Of a stretch of 15,071 nt of DNA, positions 8,508 through 15,071 are shown piece after piece. Position 1 is the stretch's first letter. Every line of letters begins with the position of its first letter. The notes beneath the pieces are model-generated. The model worked only from the letters and a program-made list of their open reading frames with translations. It was not told where the DNA came from and did no database searches. The translations under genes and the position numbers were made by a program. The stretch comes from Dunaliella salina. Lineage: Eukaryota > Chlorophyta > Chlorophyceae > Chlamydomonadales > Dunaliellaceae. Location of the stretch: assembly GCA_002284615.2 (NCBI GenBank), contig MU070220.1, positions 61,302 to 76,372 of the forward strand, written 5' to 3'.

Positions 8508-8618
8508 TCATCGCTTATAGGGGGTGAGCAGGGTCTGTGATGGCGGGGGAAAAGCAGCCAGGCTGGGCAAGTGGCCTCTGCCTCCCCTCCTCCCTGACTT
8601 TCCTCTCCTTTCAGTCAT
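8508..8618 (-). CDS. Small Arg/Gly-rich frame, possible first exon
   Basis: A 36-codon frame beginning MTERRGKSGRRGGRG and ending LLTPYKR-stop. It lies just upstream of the GC-rich hAT exon on the same strand, so it could be a first exon. No good donor in the right phase was found, and the base composition alone could produce it. Weak. Confidence 0.15.
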   Translation of the reverse strand: MTERRGKSGRRGGRGHLPSLAAFPPPSQTLLTPYKR

Positions 8619-8686
8619 GGCCGCTGTCAGCCCTGGCTCTGTGTGCTCACAACTGAAAGGTTAAACCACCGGAGGCACTTAATAAA

Positions 8687-8790
8687 ACTTTCCAGTCCTA
8701 CCAGACGGGGTCCCAAAAAAAGTTCCCGGTCAAACCAGACCAGCTTTGGCCGGCGCAAAGCTTTAATGAAAGCTCCGGTTGCCGTCCGGC
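8687..8790 (+). repeat. CCGGTC-type short repeats, locus 2
   Basis: actttccagtcctaccagac, gttcccggtcaaaccagacc and gctccggttgccgtccggcg, with a perfect inverted repeat agctttaatgaaagct at 8759-8774. The motif is similar to locus 1 at 3628-3681. Confidence 0.3.
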
Positions 8791-8851
8791 GTGAACATCC
8801 CTGGTGGTTGCCCGAACAAAAGATTGAAGACATGTATGTGAAAGCATATAG

Positions 8852-9103
8852 TTTTGTGAGGTTCAATGTGCAAATATTACGGAAGCAGATGCCGGAGCAA
8901 CAGGTAATCCATTAGGTAAAAACCATGTGGATGCTAATCATATTAGATGCAACGTTTATCACATGAAGACACCGATGCCAAATGTATGTGCAAATATAGG
9001 AGGACCCGGTTCAATAGCAAATATTACCAACTGGTACTTATTGGCAAGAGACGCAAACAAAGATAATATTGTGCTTCCACAAGAAGATGGGCAAACCATT
9101 TAA
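8852..9103 (+). CDS. AT-rich 83-codon open frame, unknown
   Basis: Open from just after a TAG (8849-8851) to a TAA (9101-9103). It reads CANITEADAGATGNPLGKN, then PNVCANIGGPGSIANIT, then LLARDANKDNIVLPQEDG, which is balanced and protein-like, with A/T-ending codons unlike the GC-rich exons nearby. The word tgtgcaaata recurs within it (CANI twice). A frame this long can occur by chance, and no family is recognised. Confidence 0.2.
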   Translation, partial: FCEVQCANITEADAGATGNPLGKNHVDANHIRCNVYHMKTPMPNVCANIGGPGSIANITNWYLLARDANKDNIVLPQEDGQTI

Positions 9104-9308
9104 ACATCCACCCGCCAATCATTTCAAGAAACGCAATGGTGAGATTAAAGTACATTTACAGCTTGGCCAGGTGAGATCGTTTAATTTGAAATTTACTTTT
9201 GATGGTAAATTGAAGGATCTTATTATTGGAATTGCCAAAAAGGTCAATTTTCGACCTTCCTTTTCCCCACTTTTGAATATGCAGGATGTTAGCATCGTAG
9301 AGTCATGA
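9069..9308 (+). CDS. Lys-rich open frame in AT-rich sequence
   Basis: A 79-codon frame (FKKRNGEIKVHLQLGQ, then FNLKFTFDGKLKDLIIGIAK) that overlaps the end of the 8852-9103 frame in a different phase. Its beta-strand-like alternation could continue the upstream frame after a shift. A GGCCAG|GTGAGA donor-like site lies at 9171. Weak. Confidence 0.18.
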   Translation: MCFHKKMGKPFKHPPANHFKKRNGEIKVHLQLGQVRSFNLKFTFDGKLKDLIIGIAKKVNFRPSFSPLLNMQDVSIVES

Positions 9309-9579
9309 AAAAAATGTTGGTAGCAAAAAATGGTTTCGGAGCTGTGGGCCATTTTAGGGTGATCTGAGGCCAGGGGAGCGATCTGAGGTCCTCCAATTTT
9401 TTCATTATTGGCAGATACAACATTTTTACGATCTGAAATTATTGGCATGGGTTATGTTTGAGCAAGAAAACTGAGAAAAAGCGTACCAGTGATGTAAGGG
9501 AGTTGTCCACCTTTGCAATTTGAGCAAGGAAAAAGCCAACAGTCGTTTTCTGTACATGTACTTTCCCTCGTGAATGCAG

Positions 9580-10933
9580 GACTGCAAAGCGCAAGGTCAT
9601 CAAGAGCCAAAGCAACCGAGTGTGCAATCCGGAAAGCGGAGCTAGGGTTCGGGGTGCGCCCGGTGATAGGCTCTTCCAGGGGCCGGCGCATGGAAGCCAG
9701 GATGCAGAGGAGGGAGAGAAGGATGCCAGGTATGTCAGGGCGTATGCATTCCAAGGAAGTTCAAATTACAGTAATGTTTGAAGTTATGGCTGTAGACCCG
9801 GTGCCGCCTTGGTGCAGCTGCACCGCCTTGGGTGCTGCCACACCTGCTTTGTTTCTGCAGATGTGTGCTCCTGATGCTGTGTCTGTCACCATGGAACTCC
9901 GAGCATTACTGCGCCACATGACAGACTTTTCATGATACCGATGCCTCCTATAACCCCTCCCCCCTTCCTGAGCTGCTGCAGCATGTGTCAAGGTTTCCCT
10001 CTGCAATAAATGCACAAAGCAAGTGATTACTCACAGCATACTATCATCTCTATCTTTCATCAGACTATCATCTCTATCTATCACAATTTGGCATATTATC
10101 ATCCCTTCCACAACTTTTTGTGCTTCTCCTTGTTGTGTCTACATGCCTTCTGGACAGCACCCAAGCACAGTCTCGCGGGAGCGCTGACCAGGCGATGCTG
10201 TTGAAAGGGCGCATGGGCCCACAGCGCCCACTGCTGCCTGCCAAAGCAGACAGCGCGGCATTGCAGCAGCAGCAGCAGCAGCAGCAGCAGCTGCAGCAGC
10301 CACCTGGAGAGTGCGGCCTGATGCTCTGCGCCGGCACCTTGCTATCCAGCACAGGGGAACCGTCTTCGCCAGAGCCCTCATGGGCTTCGAGGCTCTTCAA
10401 TCCGCATCATGCTCCCCAGCCTGCTCCGCTGCATGCACACGTCTTCCCATCCCTGGATGGTTCATCAGCGTCAGCCCAGGGCGCTGTATCCAATGAAGGA
10501 CTAAGGCAGCAAACCCCTCTGCTGCAGCCTCCGCCTCTGCATGATCTGCTGGATGCGCTCGATCAAGTCCAGGTGAGGGATGTGCGATGGTGCGCTTGAT
10601 GGGAGATGGAATCTATCATTCCAAGAACAGGTAGTGCCGCTCCAGAAAAGCCTCATGGAGTGGTTAGGGGAGTTGGTAGGCATTATGGCCCGCACCTTGC
10701 ACCTGTTAAAGATCATATGGGATGCTCCATATGAAGTTTTCGATACAAAGAATTATGTCCACAGAGGCCAGAAAGAGCCTGGTGGTGAACAAAAATCTTC
10801 CTTGCACTCTTGCCTCCTCACGCAGGGACCTCCTGGCCTGGACGAATTTGAGTCAGCATTCTTCATGCCAGACTCAATCAGTCGTGGCATTGATGCCCTC
10901 TTTGACAATGGGATCTCCATGGGCTTGGTGTAG
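9580..10933 (+). CDS. 3' part of a multi-exon gene for a Gln-rich protein with acidic C-terminus
   Basis: Three exons with matching phases: 9580-9729 (acceptor GAATGCAG, donor CAG|GTATGT), 10158-10572 (acceptor GGACAG, donor CAG|GTGAGG) and 10826-10933 (acceptor CACGCAG, ending TAG). Exon 1 has a basic KRKVIK patch, a possible nuclear signal, then an acidic end (DAEEGEKDA). Exon 2 has nine Gln from a CAG run at 10264-10290, followed by Pro/Ser-rich sequence and LHDLLDALDQVQ. Exon 3 reads GPPGLDEFESAFFMPDS and ends DNGISMGLV. The first join makes AG+C = Ser, and the second falls between codons. Upstream exons and the start are not seen. Acidic-aromatic patches and Gln/Pro richness recall transcription activators, but that is inference. 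I do not recognise the family. Confidence 0.55.
10264..10299 (+). repeat. CAG trinucleotide tract coding poly-Gln
   Basis: Nine CAG units, then CTG, then two CAG, inside the second exon of the 9580-10933 gene. The frame there reads Gln9-Leu-Gln2. A pure tract of this kind is prone to length change. Confidence 0.9.
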
Positions 10934-12017
10934 GTTGGCAGCCAGGCAGTTCATAGCAGTCTATCATTCTGGTAGCTGTACCCTGTATCAATGAGCATGA
11001 GCATGCGCCGTTGAAGGCATGCAAGTGTTGCCCCCCCTGACGACAGGGTCTTAAAATGTGTGTGAACTAAGGAAGCTTTTAGAAATTAGCTGTTGAGATG
11101 GAGCTTGATCCTTCATTGAGTTCACAGGTGTCATGCCTCGGACGCACATAATACTGCTGCCCCTCGCTCTGAGTCTTTTTAGCCCTCCATGAAGGTGGGC
11201 TTCCCTCCTGTCAGGTGTGGCGTGTGTGAACATCTTGTACACAACTCCTGCTGGTCAGCGCGCAATACTCGAAGTGTTCCAAGTGGATTAGAGGTTAGGG
11301 CTTCTCCTACATGATGCATGTCAGGAGCCTGCTGTACAAATGTTGTTATCACAGGACAGGAAATAATAGAAGAATATAATATTTTTTCCCTGGCATTAGT
11401 GCAGTACTCAAAATGAGTCCTGGACTGGAGTGCGGCCAACTGTTACTCAAAGCATGTCTCCTTATCTCAGTGGCCTCATTAATCAATCAGCTTTACTACC
11501 GGAACCAGCATTGCTTTTTCCCTCAGTACTCTGGAGTGTGTAGAGCAGGAGTCAGCACGCCGCGTCAATATATTTTTTTCTTGCTGTAGACTTCGGACTA
11601 CATGCCTGCTCACTCAAAAACTGTGGTACAAAATGGCCTGATGACGAATGCACTTCAGAAATTCCTTTTTCATGTTTACTCAAGCTTACATAAGCTGACC
11701 AGTGCAAAGATGCTGTTTTTGACCTCTTGCAAGCAGATGTTTCAAGGAAGACAAGGGTCGCAATGATTCTTGATGGTGTTTGCAATGGATACTGAATAAA
11801 AAAAGTGAGCACCCGCTAGTGGCAGCAAGCCAGCTGTGCTAAGCACAGCTTCTTGAACATAAAGCTACCAATTTCCCTTCTTGCTCATCCTTCATAAGTG
11901 CAGCATGTACCTTCTTTGGCCTATTAATTTTGCTTCATTACTGTTAGAAGTTTGCATTGGATTATCGGCGGTTGCTGCTTTTTGTTTTGTAAAGAACCCT
12001 CACAGTGACCGCATGAC
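10934..12017 (+). other. No convincing gene
   Basis: Follows the stop of the 9580-10933 gene and should contain its 3' untranslated region. Two 86-codon minus-strand frames (11179-11439, 11552-11812) have no recognisable motif and no splice context. A GTTGCCCCCCCTG word at 11028-11040 resembles the end of a hAT element but lacks a partner. Confidence 0.45.
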
Positions 12018-12125
12018 CTGATTTGGAGTCCTTGTACCAAAAGAATATCACCGCAAACGAAAGGGAAGGAGAGAAACAACCCACTTATGAGTCAGGTGCA
12101 AAATTTCAGCAATCCCAGATGTGCG
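12018..12125 (+). repeat. Short dispersed repeat B, copy 2
   Basis: Partner of 3482-3570, same direction. Here it lies upstream of repeat A, the reverse of the order at 3336-3570. Confidence 0.5.
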
Positions 12126-12413
12126 AAGGTAGAAATAACAAGTGTCAGACAGTGACAACCATTCCCACATCCATTTGTTAGGCTTATGGCTCTTTGAGCC
12201 AATTTCTCCTCTTTCATAATTGTTGCAAGGAGAGTTGCGAGAAGAGAGCGAGAAGGAGGAGAGAGTGAATCCTCTGCCTGCTTAGGTTTTCGTTTTCCAT
12301 CAGTGGAATTGAAAGGAAAGCTCATGGTATGAATATGTTGAAACATAATTTGGATACCCTTGCCTCGTTGGGTGCAGAAAAGGAAAGGTTTATGCCAGAG
12401 CTGGGCAGCTCCC

Positions 12414-12480
12414 ATCCGAAAAGGGTGTTTTTAATATGATCATTGCATAGGTGGGGACCATTCTTGGACGGTCCAACTTG
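12414..12480 (+). repeat. Short dispersed repeat A, copy 2
   Basis: Partner of 3336-3400. Here it overlaps the start of the reverse-transcriptase-like fragment. Confidence 0.5.
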
Positions 12481-12822
12481 GTTTTAAAATGTAGCCCAAG
12501 ATCTCTTTGGGGCACACACCGCAATAACAGAGTCATATTACATACCATACTAATTGGAGTTACTGGAATTATCCTCAATCCCTACACTATTGATCCCCTC
12601 TGCAAACTTGGCCTAGCAGAAGACAAAGCACACAAAACTGCCAAAGAACTCCACTATCACGCTGTATAGTCCCTAACAAAAATTCACAACACCAAGAATG
12701 CCATCCAATTCAGTAACATAAGCAGTGGGGGTTTGGGGGAGGGGGCTACAGGAAGGGCTGCGCACAGGATGGCGAGGCGCGCAGCCGGACGGAAGGTCAA
12801 CGACCCACCGGACCCTCATTAG
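12451..12822 (+). pseudogene. C-terminal fragment of a retroelement-type reverse transcriptase protein (tentative)
   Basis: An open frame with the block VILHTILIGVTGIILNPYT, then PLCKLGLAEDKAHKTAKEL and HYHAV. A TAG at 12667-12669 interrupts it, and the same frame goes on as SLTKIHNTKNAIQFS and a basic tail (MARRAAGRKV) to a TAG at 12820-12822. The order (hydrophobic strand ILIGV.G, a PL..LGL helix, then ...IHNTKNAI) resembles the region after the thumb in many non-LTR retroelement proteins, where the last helix often carries a ...TR.A motif. The catalytic palm motifs are not in the window, so this is a 3' scrap. The frame continuing past the stop with compatible sequence suggests recent loss by a point change. 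Confidence 0.4.
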
Positions 12823-12934
12823 CTGGGCTGCTCATAGCTAGCCTTCTTCGGTGGGGCTCACTGTTAGTGCCAGTGCTAGCTGTTAGGTCTTTCCTTAATA
12901 ATCCACACTGGTAAGTGCCAGCGTAGACTTTTAC

Positions 12935-13171
12935 TTTGACTCTGAAAAGTTGAACACTGATTCAGAGGCAGTTCAGACATTGTATGAATAGGCAGATGGA
13001 GTCAAATGAATGGTGGTCCGAATCAGACCAGCTTTATTCTGATTCAGAACATGATCAGAGGCCCACGCAATGCTGCTCCAGCGGCAGCCTCTGACGCAGA
13101 CCACTTTGCTTCTGATTCAGATTCCTTTCAGATGCACCCTCTGAATCAGACCCCCTTCAGTCCAATCAGAG
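12935..13171 (+). repeat. Cluster of TCTGAWTCAGA near-palindromes
   Basis: Perfect copies at 13038-13048, 13111-13121 and 13140-13150. One-base variants lie at 12956-12966 and 13017-13027, and a partial copy at 13162-13171. Short frames through the cluster read Ser/Asp/Glu-rich peptides (SDSEHD, SDSDS), so it may be the wreck of an acidic coding stretch, or a set of palindromic binding sites. Confidence 0.55.
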
Positions 13172-13385
13172 AAACCAAAACTTTCCGACGTATATTGTTG
13201 TACTTGCACCCGTCGCACTTCGTGGCTGACTGCTTAAATGTAAACACATGTAAACCCAAATTGGATGCTTGGACAGGCGCAAGGTGACAAGACAACCATC
13301 TCGTTGTCCCTGCTTGGATTCCTTGAGCTGCGATGTTTGTGTGCCCAGGCACTGATTAAATTCCAAGCATGTCACACACTTGCAG

Positions 13386-13618
13386 TGTCCAAAGTGGATG
13401 GGAGTAATGGACAGCACGCTTTGGCCTGGGGAGTGGCGCTCTGCCCATGTCAGCCATCTGAAGAAGAATGGTGCAGAAGTGGTCCTGGAAGTTGTCATGG
13501 TAGAGAAAGTGCTCGGAGATGGTACGATCTCGGTCTGGGTCTGCATAACACCCACCTCCTGGCTATGGTCCCTCTGCAAGAAGAGGGCCAATACTGAGCT
13601 TGCTTTGAGAGGACCGAA
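13386..13618 (+). CDS. Exon-like block, unknown protein
   Basis: Bounded by an acceptor CACTTGCAG and a donor CCGAA|GTGAGA. The frame reads PKWMGVMDSTLWPGEWRSAH, then VSHLKKNGAEVVLEVVM, then GDGTISVWV, an alternating beta-strand-like pattern that looks like real protein. Two other frames (one on each strand) are also open across most of this block, which lowers certainty. A small SH3- or Tudor-like barrel would fit the pattern, but I have no motif that proves it. Confidence 0.33.
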
Positions 13619-13917
13619 GTGAGACTTATTGTTTTATTTCTAATCTCATGGATATCTATTCTATGGATGGAACAGTTCATCAGGCCGAGCAGCCAAATAA
13701 CCTGGCCGAAGGTTAAACCCAATTGTAACCCAATTGAGCTTGCTCAAAGGCTCAAGGTCGGGTCTCAAATTCGCTGGGCAGGGGCTCTCAAAATGGTGTC
13801 ACTGGAGTCCTTGGTGGACGCCAAGTTTCCAGAGTAGACTTGTACGTTAAAAGAAATAAATTAACAAAGAAAGGGGGGGGGGATAGGGACTCGACTGTGT
13901 TTTTCAACACAGGAGAG

Positions 13918-14046
13918 ATGGAGACCGAGCAACTCGTGCGCCAGCTACAGCAACAAGTTAAAGACCTCCAACATACGGTGCTCCAGATGCAGCAACAGCT
14001 ACAGCGGCAGCAGCAGCAGCAGGAGGGCCGAAGGACTGCCCTGTGA
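13918..14046 (+). CDS. Gln-rich coiled-coil N-terminus, probably frameshifted
   Basis: ATG at 13918 begins METEQLVRQLQQQVKDL. The Leu/Val spacing is of heptad type and Gln-rich, ending in a five-Gln run coded by CAG repeats at about 14008-14022. The frame then gives EGRRTAL-stop. Directly after the CAG run another frame opens (14027-14416), so a one-base slip in or near the repeat probably separates two halves of one protein. Such N-termini occur in gag-like proteins and in some transcription factors. The sequence does not decide between them. Confidence 0.4.
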   Translation: METEQLVRQLQQQVKDLQHTVLQMQQQLQRQQQQQEGRRTAL

Positions 14047-14416
14047 AGCATTACCAGCAGGGGTGGCAGCCTTCCTGCAGTGCCAAGTGGGCAGCATCTT
14101 GCATGTCGAGCGCATGCGGGACAACGCCCGGGGCAAGCAACGCAGTCCCACCCCAACCAAGCGCCTGCGCTTGCACAACCAAGAGCAACACAGCCAAGAG
14201 CATGACCCTGCCCAGCACCAGCACTGCCCTCCCTCAGCAGCAGGAGCAGCTTCTCCTGTTCAAAACTTACATGCAGGTGCATCTGGTGCCAAGCAACGAG
14301 ATGACCAAGACAGCCAAGCACGAGTGCACAAAATGGCACAAACAATCAATGATTCGTGGGACCCTCCTAGGAGGTATGGGGGAGTGAATGGGGGAGTCCA
14401 AGTGCCATCCAAGTAA
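14027..14416 (+). CDS. Downstream half of the frameshifted coiled-coil protein
   Basis: In the +1 frame relative to the coiled-coil start, it reads AEGLPCEALPAGVAAFLQCQ, VGSILHVERMRDNARG, a basic SPTPTKRLRLH patch (a possible nuclear signal), then a Gln/His-rich part. It ends VQVPSK at a TAA (14414-14416). About 130 codons are open. Continuity with 13918-14046 is inferred from position and from the repeat where the frames change. An intron is an alternative, since a TACATGCAG acceptor-like site lies near 14268-14276. No family is recognised. Confidence 0.35.
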   Translation, partial: AEGLPCEALPAGVAAFLQCQVGSILHVERMRDNARGKQRSPTPTKRLRLHNQEQHSQEHDPAQHQHCPPSAAGAASPVQNLHAGASGAKQRDDQDSQARVHKMAQTINDSWDPPRRYGGVNGGVQVPSK

Positions 14417-14906
14417 CGAGCCATGTTTGGGGGGATGTATGAAAACGGGATGGGATTCGTTGGGGGTCGGAAGCACTTAAGCAAGTACTTCGGGGCTGAC
14501 AAACTGCAATAGGATATCGAGCCTTGTGTGAGAGCTTCAAGCCATGTTCCGTACCTGATGTCTCCATTATGCTGGCATGTGCAGAACCAGACGTATCTCA
14601 AGCCACCTTCTTAAGCAGTGCAATGCATCAATGCAGGGATGCTGAGAACTGAAGCATACCATGAACGTATCACGGCCTCTTTTAGTGTCGTGCGGCTCTC
14701 TTATTTGCTACACATCGTGTGTGCTACATGATACCACAAGAGTGTACTTCGTATAAGCAGTCAATGCAACCCAGTTGAATTTGTGCTTAACTTCGCATGT
14801 CTGTTCATGACAGTGACCGTGTGTGTGTTTCTTTCAGCAATGAAACTTCTGAACTCAGAGCAAGACTTTGTTTTCGCTTTTTGAGCCTGCTTCCTTTCTA
14901 GCCTAG
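14417..14906 (+). other. No gene seen
   Basis: A minus-strand frame of 113 codons ends inside this stretch, antisense to the 14027-14416 frame, and looks like a shadow. The remainder shows nothing I can support. Confidence 0.5.
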
Positions 14907-15071
14907 GTTGAAGAACTCGTTGAAGAACTTGAGAAAAACTTGGAGATGCCAGTGCAGTTGGAAGCTGCCCTTAAGCCTGGCAACATAGACACGGCGTGTT
15001 TTTGTTTGAGAAGTTGGATCATGCAAGCTGCGAGTGAGAATAATGTGGGCATGTGCAAATTTCAAGGGTGT
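14907..15071 (+). CDS. Partial exon or frame running off the window; retroelement-like linker (tentative)
   Basis: After CTTTCTAGCCTAG, a 55-codon frame stays open to the window edge: VEELVEELEKNLEMPVQLEA, then LKPGNIDTACFCLRSWIMQA, then ASENNVGMCKF. The pattern of a Leu/Glu helix, G(N/D)hDTA...L...hh.AA, resembles the linker between endonuclease and reverse transcriptase in many non-LTR retroelements. That comparison is from memory of the family pattern, and the fragment is too short to prove it. The site just before it could be a splice acceptor, or simply an in-frame stop in a decayed element. Confidence 0.35.

Noticed and set aside
9355..9450. Recurring gatctgagg and attattggca words suggesting a tandem repeat
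   Set aside because: Copies are few and unevenly spaced, not enough to define a repeat unit.
9950..9980. CCCCTCCCCCCTTCCTG as the right end of the hAT element beginning at 5140
   Set aside because: Weak match to the left end, and its flank agctgctg does not match atatcaca. It would also cut into the 9580-10933 gene.
13166..13591. 141-codon minus-strand frame
   Set aside because: No motif or splice support. It overlaps a better exon candidate on the plus strand, and all three readings are open, so length alone is not evidence.
14260..14601. 113-codon minus-strand frame
   Set aside because: Antisense to the 14027-14416 frame, with no recognisable motif and no splice context.
1..15071. tRNA genes, rRNA, CRISPR arrays, riboswitches or bacterial operons
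   Set aside because: No cloverleaf with a T-loop GGTTCRA box and matching arms, no regularly spaced repeats, and no closely packed long frames with ribosome binding sites were seen.

Overview
The window looks like nuclear DNA of a eukaryote with an intron-rich, transposon-laden genome. A green or charophyte-type alga, or a similar protist, is my guess, and the species cannot be fixed from sequence alone. No frame runs longer than about 210 codons. Coding-like blocks are bounded by GT...AG sites, with acceptors often of the form TGCAG. Nothing looks like a prokaryotic operon, and I found no rRNA, tRNA or CRISPR array.

Layout. (1) 1-5160: mostly non-coding sequence and old repeats. It holds a few isolated exon-like islands (1826-1930, 3043-3140), a diverged pair of direct repeats (857-1235 and 4761-5136), an open block at 4162-4599 with a possible RNase H motif on the plus strand, and a perfect 17-base inverted repeat at 3925-3941 / 5143-5159. 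(2) 5450-8443, minus strand: the best supported feature, a decayed hAT-superfamily transposase gene of the ZNF862-like type. It has a zinc finger, a DDE-type core, a dimerisation region and an acidic tail, broken by frameshifts and stops. A GC-rich upstream exon splices to it in phase. (3) 8620-9580: AT-rich sequence with one curious 83-codon frame. (4) 9580-10933, plus strand: three exons with compatible phases that look like the 3' half of an ordinary gene. The product is a Gln/Pro-rich protein with an acidic, aromatic C-terminus, perhaps a regulatory protein. (5) 12018-12822: short dispersed repeats and a fragment resembling the C-terminal end of a retroelement reverse-transcriptase protein, with an internal TAG. 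(6) 12935-14416: a cluster of near-palindromic motifs, an exon-like block, and a Gln-rich coiled-coil frame with a probable frameshift. (7) 14907-15071: an exon-like frame running off the end.

There is no sign of genes working together as a pathway. The window reads as transposon remains of differing ages with one plausible host gene. The most informative structural points are the chimeric-looking hAT gene, the break of the direct-repeat similarity at a CAGGG terminus, and the compact inverted repeat.
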